Source: CAWKKW01 sp963850345
GTDB taxonomy: Bacteria; Acidobacteriota; Terriglobia; Terriglobales; Acidobacteriaceae
Direction of reading: 5' to 3'
DNA: 64,000 nt
NCBI GenBank assembly: GCA_963850345.1
Contig: CAWKKW010000005.1
Location: 682,001 to 746,000 of the forward strand
Each line of letters starts with the position of its first letter. Within the stretch, counting starts at the first letter, position 1. The translations under genes were made by a program, and so were the position numbers. The notes beneath the pieces were generated by a model. That model was not told the origin of the DNA. It did not search any database and was given only the letters and a program-made list of their open reading frames with translations. Of this stretch, positions 1-8,278 are shown piece by piece.

Positions 1-89
1 CCATAGTCAGTGACGTTGTCGAGGACCAGTATGGCGTAGAAGAATGCAATCGCCGCCAGCAGCAGTATCTTGGCTACGCGCGTCACCAT
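1..89 (-). CDS. DUF2165-like small integral membrane protein (3' end outside window)
   Basis: Only the first 29 codons are present; the gene runs off the left edge. The visible part is one hydrophobic helix followed by a Val-Leu-Asp-Asn-Val-Thr-Asp-Tyr stretch. That arrangement, a first membrane helix followed by an N-x-T-D-Y motif, is what I remember of the DUF2165 family. The start ATG (87-89) shares one base with the TGA stop of the upstream cytochrome-like gene (TGATG), so the two are probably translationally coupled. Function is unknown. The family call rests on a short fragment. Confidence 0.6.
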   Translation of the reverse strand, partial: MVTRVAKILLLAAIAFFYAILVLDNVTDY

Positions 90-955
90 CAATTCGATCT
101 CGCAATCAGGCTGGCGAAATAGCGACGGAGCAACTCGATGGTTGCATCGTCATATTGCGGATTCCCAGGCATATGGCTGCTTCCATTCACCGCCCGCGGA
201 TTCCGCACATAATTCCTGAAGTGCACGGGATCAGAAGATGCCCATGCCGCGAGGACCAACCATGGTCTACCGGCCATGCGGCCTCCCTCATCGCCTGAGT
301 TGTGGCATCGAAAACAATTCTGCTGGGCGATTCGATAGCCTTGCCACACCGGAGAGTCCCGAAGCTCTGGCCCACGCGGGCGAATGGCGCCGAAGACTTG
401 CTGCTCACTGCGGAACTCGATCCTTGTTACGGCATAAGGAATTTGAGGCTCGTCAGAATGCGACAAGATCTTGAATGCGGGGGTGAAGGATGGATGGGAA
501 ATCAGGTAAGGACCAAGCGATCCGCCGTCGTGCGACTTAGGCCAATCCACTGGAGCGCGACCGTTGATTTGCACAACCAGCAGCGGCCGGTGTGCCCGCA
601 CATAGTTTGCCGGGTAATTCGCACGGTATCCATCACTGCACACGGCGACCACCAGGTCGGCGACAGCATTCGTGTCAAACTGTTGCTTCAGTTCCTTGAG
701 TTCCACACCGCTGACTTCTGTCTTCCCTTTGAAGTTGGAGTCGTCAGTAACCTCGTACTTCACCTGCGGCAGTTGGAGCAGATCTTCGTACCGTAGATAG
801 CGTGTGTGTGCAACCTTGTCGCCCTGAGCGATGCCGGTGATCTCCAGGTCGGAGTCGGCGGTCCGATGATCACGCAGTTTGATCGGTGCCTTGGAAGAGG
901 CGGCAGTGAAGCAGAGGCAAGTGAGAGCAAGCAGGGCAACAATTGCGCGATTCAT
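89..955 (-). CDS. exported c-type cytochrome with molybdopterin-oxidoreductase-like N-terminal domain
   Basis: The 288-residue protein begins with a signal peptide (about residues 1-20). Residues 35-185 resemble the fold of sulfite-oxidase-type molybdopterin-binding domains, with a Cys-Ser-Asp-Gly-Tyr stretch near residue 106 where such proteins often carry the cofactor cysteine. Residues 200-285 form a small cytochrome c domain with a CFRCH haem-attachment motif at 214-218 and a candidate axial methionine at about 262 (HMPGNP). It should act in the periplasm in electron transfer. The start ATG is at 953-955. It is divergent from the amidase, with about 94 bp between the starts. No full molybdoenzyme partner is visible, so whether the N-terminal domain binds cofactor is uncertain. 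Confidence 0.75.
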   Translation of the reverse strand: MNRAIVALLALTCLCFTAASSKAPIKLRDHRTADSDLEITGIAQGDKVAHTRYLRYEDLLQLPQVKYEVTDDSNFKGKTEVSGVELKELKQQFDTNAVADLVVAVCSDGYRANYPANYVRAHRPLLVVQINGRAPVDWPKSHDGGSLGPYLISHPSFTPAFKILSHSDEPQIPYAVTRIEFRSEQQVFGAIRPRGPELRDSPVWQGYRIAQQNCFRCHNSGDEGGRMAGRPWLVLAAWASSDPVHFRNYVRNPRAVNGSSHMPGNPQYDDATIELLRRYFASLIARSN

Positions 956-1049
956 CGTGAAATCCTATCTTGCCTCATTCGTAGGCCAACGACACTTCTG
1001 CCTTCAATCCAAGCGAGCACCATGCGCGGATTCTATAGCTCAACATAGA

Positions 1050-2354
1050 ATGATGGATATGGCCGATTCGCCACTCCGCGAACTGCAGACGCGCCTTATC
1101 CGTCGCGAAACTAGGGTGGAAGAAGTTAGCCAGACCGCCCTGTCTCATGCCAACAGCAATGCCTCTCATAACACTTACATCGCGCTGTCATCTTCCTGGA
1201 CCATGCAGCAGGCTGAGGCGCAGAGCAATAGGACATCCGGCAGGTCTGTGCTACCGGAACTACATGGAATCCCGGTTTCTTTGAAAGATTGCTTTGACCT
1301 TTGCGGTTTCCCCACCAGCTGCGGCTCAAAATACTACGAACAACTCCATGGCCTAGCCAACGCCGACTCCGCCATAGCGGCACGCATCCAGTCCAAGGGC
1401 GGCATCATTACGGGCAAGACTCACCTGCACCAGTTAGCCTACGGCATCACAGGCGAGAATCCCGAATACGGCGCCTGCGTTCAGCCGCGGAATCCACAAT
1501 GGCTCACTGGAGGTTCTTCCAGCGGCGCGGCAGCGAGCGTTCAAGAGGGCTCAGCACTCGTCGCAATTGGTACGGATACCGGGGGTTCAATTCGCGTTCC
1601 AGCGGCGCTGTGTGGACTGGCCGGATACCGCTCGTCCCTGGGTGTGGGTTCATGGGACGGAGGTGCGCATCTTGCGCCTTCCTTCGACACCTTGGGATTC
1701 ATATGTCGGGACCTTCGCGACACTCCAGCGTTTGCCCATTCACTGCTGGATATTGGCATCCATACCGAAGCCATCACAAACCCTCGTATCGGCACCGTTT
1801 CACCGATGTTTTTGCACGACTGCGAGTCGAGTATCCATGAGATGTACGAACGCTGCCAGACTGATCTGGGCGTCCATGGCGCGAAGCTGCAATCCTTTGA
1901 CAGCTCCTTTTGGGACCAGGCCATGGACATCTTCGCGCCCATTCAAGCGCACGAGGCCGCAGCGCTTCACCATGGACGCTTCCAACATTTTGAAAGTTCG
2001 ATCGCAGAACGTTTGGCCTGGGGCGAATCCATTTCCGGCCCCGAGCTGACTCGTCTTCGTCAGCTTGCCCAATCCTTCAACGCTCGCATGGATATTCTCT
2101 TCGACGAGTTCGATTTTCTGATTGTCCCGTGCGCGCCGGTGAGCGTTCTACTTGCCGATGCCGATCATTCCACCGCTCGCCAGCGCATTCTTCGCTACAC
2201 AACCCCGATGAGCCTGGCTGGGCTTCCGGTCGTTACCTTGCCGTTTGCACGAGGCGGTGTTCAGCTGATCGCGCAGCGCGGCAAAGATGCGGAGTTACTG
2301 TCGTATGCAGCTCAGTTAGGCGAGCATTTAATGCGCGGCGAAATGTCTGGTTGA
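1050..2354 (+). CDS. amidase (amidase-signature family hydrolase)
   Basis: The protein of about 434 residues belongs to the amidase-signature family, which hydrolyses C-N amide bonds. The Ser-cisSer-Lys triad is readable: Lys79 in a V-S-L-K-D segment, the cis-serine within the G-G-S-S-S-G loop at 154-159, and the nucleophile Ser180 in D-T-G-G-S-I-R. I chose ATG 1050. The reading frame is open back to 879, but that part lies inside and antisense to the divergent cytochrome gene and has no family resemblance; ATGs at 1053 and 1059 are alternatives. It ends 16 bp from the convergent RidA-like gene. Substrate is unknown. GatA is unlikely because no gatB or gatC is nearby. Confidence 0.85.
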   Translation: MMDMADSPLRELQTRLIRRETRVEEVSQTALSHANSNASHNTYIALSSSWTMQQAEAQSNRTSGRSVLPELHGIPVSLKDCFDLCGFPTSCGSKYYEQLHGLANADSAIAARIQSKGGIITGKTHLHQLAYGITGENPEYGACVQPRNPQWLTGGSSSGAAASVQEGSALVAIGTDTGGSIRVPAALCGLAGYRSSLGVGSWDGGAHLAPSFDTLGFICRDLRDTPAFAHSLLDIGIHTEAITNPRIGTVSPMFLHDCESSIHEMYERCQTDLGVHGAKLQSFDSSFWDQAMDIFAPIQAHEAAALHHGRFQHFESSIAERLAWGESISGPELTRLRQLAQSFNARMDILFDEFDFLIVPCAPVSVLLADADHSTARQRILRYTTPMSLAGLPVVTLPFARGGVQLIAQRGKDAELLSYAAQLGEHLMRGEMSG

Positions 2355-2370
2355 AGCTACGCTGTTGTGA

Positions 2371-2898
2371 TCAGGGCCGCACTGCAATGACCTCAATCTC
2401 AACCAGGGCGTCTGGTGCGGCCAGCGCTTTCACCTGCATGGCACTCCTCGCGGGCTTATTCGGTTGTTCTTTAGTGCCAAAGAATTGCGTGTACCCGCCC
2501 ATAAAGCCCGCAAAGTCCATCGTTCCATTCTTCGCCGGGTCTTCTGCGAGATAAACGTGCATCATCACAACATTCCCGAGGTTCAGTTTCTGTACTGCGA
2601 GCGCCTTCTCGATGGACTTGAGTGCATTCACTGTTTGCGTTTTTGTGTCGGCCGGAGCTCCCTTTCCAACCATAGGGTCCAGCATCCCGCTGAGATACAG
2701 CGTCTTACCCACCCACACGCCTTGCGAGATGGGAAAGCTTGAGTTCGGTATGGGAATTCGCACAACCTGCGCACTGGCCATGCTTGAGTTCAACGCGACC
2801 AGGGCGAGTGCGAAGGCAGGCATCCGCATTACCCTCAAAGCGCCTGCCACCCGCGACGTAGCCATCTGCATAAGTGCCATTCCTCGACTAAGCGGCAT
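2371..2898 (-). CDS. exported RidA/YjgF-family enamine/imine deaminase
   Basis: The C-terminal portion of about 130 residues is a RidA (YjgF/UK114) domain, including an L-Y-L-S-G-M segment near its start and the P-A-R-S-A arginine region that binds the carboxylate of the imine. Unlike cytoplasmic RidA, it is preceded by a good signal peptide (hydrophobic core ending A-S-A-Q), so it should be exported. I chose ATG 2898 because a GGAAGG ribosome-binding site lies at proper distance. A GTG at 2907 and internal ATGs nearer the signal peptide are alternatives. It overlaps the end of the amine oxidase gene by about 11 bases, so the two are co-expressed. RidA proteins hydrolyse imines released by amino acid or amine oxidases, which fits its neighbour. 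Confidence 0.85.
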   Translation of the reverse strand: MPLSRGMALMQMATSRVAGALRVMRMPAFALALVALNSSMASAQVVRIPIPNSSFPISQGVWVGKTLYLSGMLDPMVGKGAPADTKTQTVNALKSIEKALAVQKLNLGNVVMMHVYLAEDPAKNGTMDFAGFMGGYTQFFGTKEQPNKPARSAMQVKALAAPDALVEIEVIAVRP

Positions 2899-4477
2899 TG
2901 CTATCACCCTTCCCGATCCTGTTACCGATCTGGCCTATCACTCTGTATGCTGACAAGGCTGCGCCCTCTTGCCAACCGACGAGGTGGCTGGTGTGGTCTC
3001 CCGCGAAGTAAATCTGGCCGTCGGGTTCAAGCAGCCGACTGGTTGAAATGGTGTGATCTCCATTCTTCCGGGACCTTCCAAAACCACTTACCCACGAGCC
3101 CAGGTTATAGGGGATATGTCCCCAGGAGACATACACTGGGTTAGTTAGTTCTTTGGAATGCCCGGGATGCAATCGCTCCAACGCATCCCGAGATGCATCC
3201 AACTTCGCCTGTGTGTTCGGCAGCTTGCCAAATGCGCTGTTATTCTCCACGCCATATCCGCCGACCACAACTCCGCGTTCGGAAAAGAGCTGATAACTCG
3301 GATACCAGACCACTCCGACCGTTTGATTCAGGTAGGAGAGCCCTCCGTAGATCTGATACTCCTGCTCCCAAAAACGTCGCGAATCCCAAGCGACCTTATA
3401 GGCTGAATCGTACTCGCAGCTTTCTACTACCGTCTTCACATCCGGGCTGAGGTCGGCGTCCAGCGTCTTCAGCACGCTCAGCGGCATGGCACAGATACAA
3501 TAATTCGCCTCGATCTGGTGCATTGTTCCAGTCTTGGTGTCCCGATAAGTCACCTGCACACGATTATTTGCCTGGCGTATTTTTCTAACTTCTGCGCCAT
3601 TGCGAATAACGTGGCCCAGCTTTTTCTGAAAGGCCGCAGGGATGCGATCCATACCACCAATTGGTTGAAACATGGTCGCCTGCCAGTCGATAACATCCTC
3701 TGAGAGCATACCCTCCCAAAGATTTGCGTCGAGCAATGCGTGCATATCCAAAGGGTCGTTGGCCTGCGGCATCTGGGCGCTGGCTCCCGGCCGCACCTTG
3801 TACCCCGACCTGTCGGTTCCCTTGAAAAACAGGTCCGGCGAGAGATCGCCGTACTGCCGCAGGAACTCAATCATGCGCTCCTTGTCGGCGGATGTAAGCT
3901 CCTGGTCAAGCGCGCCTTTGTTGATGCTCTTAGCGAGCAACTCAGAGACATGGCCTCTCGTGTCATTCACAACCTGCCGCAGTTGCACGGCCTTACCTTG
4001 ATTGAGTTTGTCGCATTGCATAAGGGCGCTACGAGACGTATTGATTTCTACTTCCAGCGGCACACCTAGCTCTTTGCAGTAGCCCAGCATTGTGGTGTGA
4101 ATGGAAGGGAGCCTTGCGGGGCCGGCGTTGAAGTAGAGTCCATCGGCGAACTGACATCGCTGAGTCGAGCCATCCGTAAACGCAACTTCCGCTCCCCTCC
4201 GGATCGTCCAATTTCGACCGCCTACGCGATCTCGCGGCTCCAGTACCGTACACGCATAACCAGCCTTGCCTAGCTCATAGGCCGCAACTAATCCGGCGAT
4301 GCCGCCACCTAGAATTACGACCTTCGTCCCATTTCCAGCTGCCGGGTTGAGCTTGGTTTCTTCCCCGGTCGCCTTAGGAACACCCAGCAAGCCTAAGGAC
4401 TGCATCATGGTAAAGGCCGCGCTATACCCACCGGCCTTACCGACACCCATCAAGAACGCTCTGCGAGTTACCGCCAT
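2888..4477 (-). CDS. Tat-exported flavin monoamine oxidase / L-amino-acid oxidase-like protein
   Basis: From ATG 4477 the protein has about 529 residues. It opens with a twin-arginine signal (T-R-R-A-F-L) followed by a hydrophobic stretch. The FAD-binding beta-alpha-beta motif G-G-G-I-A-G is at 57-62 and the R-V-G-G-R motif of the flavin amine oxidase family at 84-88; a C-terminal Y-F-A-G-D-H segment is also typical. The enzyme should oxidise an amine or amino acid to an imine with reduction of oxygen. The start was set at 4477 rather than the upstream in-frame codon at 4585 because AGGAGAG precedes it and the Tat motif follows directly. It lies downstream of the TonB receptor and overlaps the RidA-like gene. 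Substrate is not evident. Confidence 0.87.
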   Translation of the reverse strand: MAVTRRAFLMGVGKAGGYSAAFTMMQSLGLLGVPKATGEETKLNPAAGNGTKVVILGGGIAGLVAAYELGKAGYACTVLEPRDRVGGRNWTIRRGAEVAFTDGSTQRCQFADGLYFNAGPARLPSIHTTMLGYCKELGVPLEVEINTSRSALMQCDKLNQGKAVQLRQVVNDTRGHVSELLAKSINKGALDQELTSADKERMIEFLRQYGDLSPDLFFKGTDRSGYKVRPGASAQMPQANDPLDMHALLDANLWEGMLSEDVIDWQATMFQPIGGMDRIPAAFQKKLGHVIRNGAEVRKIRQANNRVQVTYRDTKTGTMHQIEANYCICAMPLSVLKTLDADLSPDVKTVVESCEYDSAYKVAWDSRRFWEQEYQIYGGLSYLNQTVGVVWYPSYQLFSERGVVVGGYGVENNSAFGKLPNTQAKLDASRDALERLHPGHSKELTNPVYVSWGHIPYNLGSWVSGFGRSRKNGDHTISTSRLLEPDGQIYFAGDHTSHLVGWQEGAALSAYRVIGQIGNRIGKGDSNAA

Positions 4478-4603
4478 TGGCTGACTTCTCTCCTCGTAAA
4501 TGGGCCGCGTTGGAAAGCCACTTCGGTTCGAAGTAGACAAGCAAGCTGCGGCATCGGAGACGGATATCTCCGATGCCGCACTCACTCTGAATCACCCTCT
4601 GTG

Positions 4604-7600
4604 TTAGAAAGTGATCTTTAGGGCCAACTGGGTATTGAAAGGCTCGCCAGCCCCAATCCCAGGTGCTCCGTTGAAGTCGCCAATCGTATCTGTAAGTTGG
4701 AAGGACCCGTTTTGCGCCGTGTTGGGATTGTAGAACCCATTCGAAGAGAACGGCGGAGCATAGTTTGTAGTGTTGAAGAGATTGAACATCTCTATACGGA
4801 ACTGGGTGTTGATCCGCTCGCCGATTTTCGTGTTTTTAAAGAGCGACAAATCGACGTCATTGTATCCAGGAGCGTAATACGCATTCCTCCGCGAATTGCC
4901 AAAGGTGCCGGGAGCTGCATCCGCAAAGGCGTTGGGATTTAGCCACTGCAGATTCACACCTTTTTTGCGAAAGCCGGCGTAGGGATTGCCGACTTGGTCG
5001 GCCCGCTGCGTGTACTCGTCTGTGCCGCTGGTGTCGCTCGAGCTTAGCACTGTAATCGGCGGCCCACTATGGAAGGTCATGAGGCTGTTGACCTGCCAAC
5101 CATCGGAGAGAGCGCGAAAACGGTTGGAGCCCGGAACCTGATACGAGAAGAGACCTACGAACGTGTTGCGGTTATCGAAGTCACTATTCCCGTAATCGCC
5201 TTTGAAGTTGAAGCTGTCCTGCGGCAGAGCCCCACGGTAAGAAGTAACATCGTCGAAGCTGTGCGACCATGTATACGCGCCCTGCACGGCTAGGCGATGC
5301 CAATCTGCCACCCGAACGACTGCCTGGAGTGAGTTATAGTTCGAGTTACCGATGCTTTGAATTTCATTTATGTTTCCGTAGTCGGGGAACGTGGAGAAGT
5401 AAGGCCTGGACTGCTGTTGCGCGAGCGTATAAGCATCGCCCGAAAGCGCCGTAAGATCCTGTGGCGCAGCCTGATTGATATCGAGGAGCGAAAGCAGATG
5501 GCGGCCTTGGCTGCCCACATATCCCAACTGGAAGAACACCTTGTCCGTTAGGCTCTGCTCCACCTGGATGTTGTAGTTGAGATTGTAAGAGGGCTGAAAA
5601 CTCTTAGCGATTGAGTAGACGCCGCACGGCGCGGTCGGCGAGCAGCCCGCCCCGGTCCCCGAGTTGAAGACGTTTGCGCCCGCTACGATAACTCCGGACG
5701 GAGCAGTAATGTTGAACACAGGATTTGATCCGGCTGGATTGCCTTCCAAACCATTCGGAGCATTGTTGCCCGGCCGGTTATCCAGAAATGGATTCAAGTT
5801 AGGCGTGTCGAAGTAGAGCCCTGCTCCAGCGCGCACCACCATCTTCGGAGTGGCCTGATAGGCAATGCCTACGCGCGGGCTGAAGTCCGTGTATTTTCTA
5901 TCGTACAACGAAGAAACTTGGGATCCTTGGAATACGATTCCACCCAGGCTGGGCCGGAATACGGACAGATCCTTAGTGGAATTGTGAAGTGGTCCCTCAT
6001 AATCCCAGCGCACGCCGTAATTCACGTTGAGCTTCGGCGAGAGTTGCCAAGCGTCCTGCGCAAACACCGCATAGGTGTTGACGAATACCTGCCGTTCAGG
6101 ATCACCAATGGCGATGGAGGCAGTCTCGTACTTACCCGATAAGAAATCCGCCAAAGAGTTGATGCGGGCAATCTGAGCTGCATCATCTGCGTTGGAAGGG
6201 TCAAGGTTCAGCGCCGGATCCAAAGCATATTTGCCTTGACTACCATCAAACCGGAAGCTGCCGGTTGCGTGGCGATGATAGAACTCGTCAAGCTGCGCCT
6301 GCCGAATCTCCCCGCCAAATTTGAACTGGTGCCGACCAATGGTCCAGGATAAGTCGTCTGTAAGATGGCCGGTAATATCGTTCCGGCCCTCAGGAGGTGT
6401 TTTACCAACTTGGTCGAAGCCGCTGATCACGATGTTAGGCGCACTGGTGTAAGGCGCACCGGTTACCAGGCCAACGGAAGCTACATCGAATCCGGTCTTG
6501 TTGTCGTTGAAGACCTGATTGAAGTAGTTCACGCCCGCAAGCACTTGGTTCGTGATGGACGGTGAGAACACATGGTTGAAAACGAGAGCGTAATTCTGCA
6601 CGTGAATCGGCGCGACTTCGTAATAAGGCAATAGGTGGGTGCCCGAGACCGGAGCTACCTGGTTGCCCTGACCTACAAACCAGTGAGCTGAAATGCTGTT
6701 CTTCTCGTTGATGGTGTAATCCACTTTCGCGGTGCCATTGTAGCTATAACCAAACTCGGGATCGGAGCTTACATAGTTTGACGTGGACGGAGCACCGTTG
6801 AGAGAAGAAGCTGGCCATAGGTAAGGCAGTAGTGCCGTATTGACTGGGTTCGCTGCTATGCCGTTATAGGCGAGTTGCTGCTGGGCAAGGGCTTGGTAAG
6901 CTGCCGATGGCTCGGTCGCATTTCCGGGAACACCAATCACGAACCGCTGATGCTCGTACGTGATGAAGTAGAAAAGCCTGTCCTTCAATATCGGACCGCC
7001 GACAGACAGACCATAGTTGTAGTTACGAACCTTTTGCTTGACGGACGTAAAGGGCGACTTCGAACCCAGCGCTTCATTTCGATTGTAGTAATACAGAGAT
7101 CCATGCAGCGCATTGCTTCCCGACTTCAGCGAGAGGTTCACGGTTCCGCCGGGGTTGCGCCCAGATTCAGGAGCAGCCTGTGTCTGCGCCGAAAACTGCT
7201 CTACAGCGTCGATCGGCAGAACTACGCCCGCGATACCTGACACACCGCCCTGATTCACAGCGGGAATGTTGTGCCACAGATCGTTGTTGTCGATTCCATC
7301 GATCTGCCAGTTCATCTGGTTGGCGCGGGTCCCGTTCATTGAGCCATATCCACCGGCCCCCGAGTTAGTAAATCCTGGCGAGAGAATGATGAGCTGAGTA
7401 AAATCGCGTCCGTTCAAAGGGGTATCCTGGACTGACTTACTCTCCAGCACTGTGGTCTGCGTCGTGGTCGTGGTGTCGAGCGACAGGCCGGCGGCGTCCA
7501 CTTCGATCGTCGTCGCTTGCTGCGCAACCGCGAGTTTCAAGGGCAAGTTATAGATCGATCCGGCACTTACCGGCACCTTATCCACTTTGAGAGTTTGAAA

Positions 7601-7873
7601 CCCCGTGGCGGTTGCGGTCACAGCGTAGGCCCCCAGGGGCAAATCTTGAAACGTAAATTCGCCGCCGCTCGAGGAGAGGGTGCTGTGTACGACGCTGGTT
7701 GCGGTGTTAACCGCGTCCACATGTGCTCCCGGCAGAACTGCGCCGGCCTGATCCGTCACCACTCCACTGATGCCGCCTCGAAACGTCTGAGCATGGGAGA
7801 TCGTAGCGACGAGCAGGATTAGGGGGAGAACGATCGCTGAGATAAATAACGAACTCCTACTGCGAAATGACAT
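4604..7873 (-). CDS. TonB-dependent receptor with carboxypeptidase-like domain (Oar type)
   Basis: The 1089-residue outer-membrane protein has a signal peptide (about 1-28), a carboxypeptidase regulatory-like beta-sandwich (about 30-110: G-V-V-T-D, then G-x-Y-x-V-x-A), a plug region (about 130-240, with P-L-N-G-R-D-F) and a long beta-barrel ending in a C-terminal phenylalanine. This architecture is expanded in Acidobacteria and is thought to import oligosaccharides or other bulky ligands. A GGAGG Shine-Dalgarno lies just upstream of ATG 7873. It heads a same-strand set with the amine oxidase and RidA-like gene (126 bp to the former), so the ligand may be an amine-bearing compound; that is inference. 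Confidence 0.9.
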   Translation of the reverse strand: MSFRSRSSLFISAIVLPLILLVATISHAQTFRGGISGVVTDQAGAVLPGAHVDAVNTATSVVHSTLSSSGGEFTFQDLPLGAYAVTATATGFQTLKVDKVPVSAGSIYNLPLKLAVAQQATTIEVDAAGLSLDTTTTTQTTVLESKSVQDTPLNGRDFTQLIILSPGFTNSGAGGYGSMNGTRANQMNWQIDGIDNNDLWHNIPAVNQGGVSGIAGVVLPIDAVEQFSAQTQAAPESGRNPGGTVNLSLKSGSNALHGSLYYYNRNEALGSKSPFTSVKQKVRNYNYGLSVGGPILKDRLFYFITYEHQRFVIGVPGNATEPSAAYQALAQQQLAYNGIAANPVNTALLPYLWPASSLNGAPSTSNYVSSDPEFGYSYNGTAKVDYTINEKNSISAHWFVGQGNQVAPVSGTHLLPYYEVAPIHVQNYALVFNHVFSPSITNQVLAGVNYFNQVFNDNKTGFDVASVGLVTGAPYTSAPNIVISGFDQVGKTPPEGRNDITGHLTDDLSWTIGRHQFKFGGEIRQAQLDEFYHRHATGSFRFDGSQGKYALDPALNLDPSNADDAAQIARINSLADFLSGKYETASIAIGDPERQVFVNTYAVFAQDAWQLSPKLNVNYGVRWDYEGPLHNSTKDLSVFRPSLGGIVFQGSQVSSLYDRKYTDFSPRVGIAYQATPKMVVRAGAGLYFDTPNLNPFLDNRPGNNAPNGLEGNPAGSNPVFNITAPSGVIVAGANVFNSGTGAGCSPTAPCGVYSIAKSFQPSYNLNYNIQVEQSLTDKVFFQLGYVGSQGRHLLSLLDINQAAPQDLTALSGDAYTLAQQQSRPYFSTFPDYGNINEIQSIGNSNYNSLQAVVRVADWHRLAVQGAYTWSHSFDDVTSYRGALPQDSFNFKGDYGNSDFDNRNTFVGLFSYQVPGSNRFRALSDGWQVNSLMTFHSGPPITVLSSSDTSGTDEYTQRADQVGNPYAGFRKKGVNLQWLNPNAFADAAPGTFGNSRRNAYYAPGYNDVDLSLFKNTKIGERINTQFRIEMFNLFNTTNYAPPFSSNGFYNPNTAQNGSFQLTDTIGDFNGAPGIGAGEPFNTQLALKITF

Positions 7874-8007
7874 AGATCAGCCTCCAAAAGGTAGATCGCG
7901 CCGCCTCCTGAAAAGGGGGAACGTGCGGGCAGCGACGAGTGAGCGCTTGGTTGTTTACGCTTCGACTTGGAAGGGTGTCACAGACAGGAACTGCGAGTTC
8001 GACTGGA

Positions 8008-8051
8008 TGGGGACTTCACGGCTAAACCCCAGACCCTCGACTCGGAGGGTC
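8008..8051. repeat. two tandem stem-loops in the TonB receptor / ANTAR intergenic region
   Basis: The first inverted repeat is TGGGG (8008-8012) with CCCCA (8027-8031), separated by 14 nt. It abuts the second, GACCCTC (8032-8038) with GAGGGTC (8045-8051), a perfect 7-bp stem closing a 6-nt loop. Neither is followed by a T-run on either strand, so simple terminators are unlikely. Paired hairpins with hexanucleotide loops are the known targets of ANTAR proteins, but the loop lacks the usual A1/G4 pattern on either strand. Confidence 0.5.
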
Positions 8052-8130
8052 AGGCGAGCAGATGCCGCCAAGTCACGGACTCATCTCCTACATTACTTAC
8101 ACAGTGGCCGTAAAAATTCAAGCTCTTACT

Positions 8131-8148
8131 GAATGCATGACGAATGCA
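8131..8148. repeat. direct repeat GAATGCA, 11-bp period
   Basis: GAATGCA occurs at 8131-8137 and again at 8142-8148, one helical turn apart, about 130 bp upstream of the GAF-ANTAR start. Spacing of one turn is compatible with binding of a dimeric or tandem transcription factor. There is no further evidence. Confidence 0.3.
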
Positions 8149-8278
8149 CCTCATCTACAGAACCTGCGGGCGCCACTAACCGTTTCGATTTTTAAGTTCG
8201 ATAACTCAGGAGTATTCTTGGACAAATGCCGGACAGACGAGCCTTACTCTGGGCCGCGTCCACCAGGAAACACAAGCA

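Larger units (their letters stand above)
7874..8278. other. 405-bp divergent intergenic region between TonB receptor and GAF-ANTAR gene
   Basis: I see no convincing gene here. It contains two adjacent stem-loops (8008-8051) and a direct repeat GAATGCA with 11-bp periodicity (8131-8148), listed separately. It should carry promoters for both divergent genes, but no strong -35/-10 pair is obvious on either strand. Confidence 0.6.

Noticed and set aside
879..1049. Upstream extension of the amidase frame
   Set aside because: It is antisense to the cytochrome-like gene's start region and has no amidase features; ATG 1050 fits the family.
8008..8051. Canonical ANTAR dual-hexaloop target
   Set aside because: Only one loop has six bases and it lacks A1/G4 on both strands, so it was kept as an unexplained structure, not called a confirmed ANTAR site.
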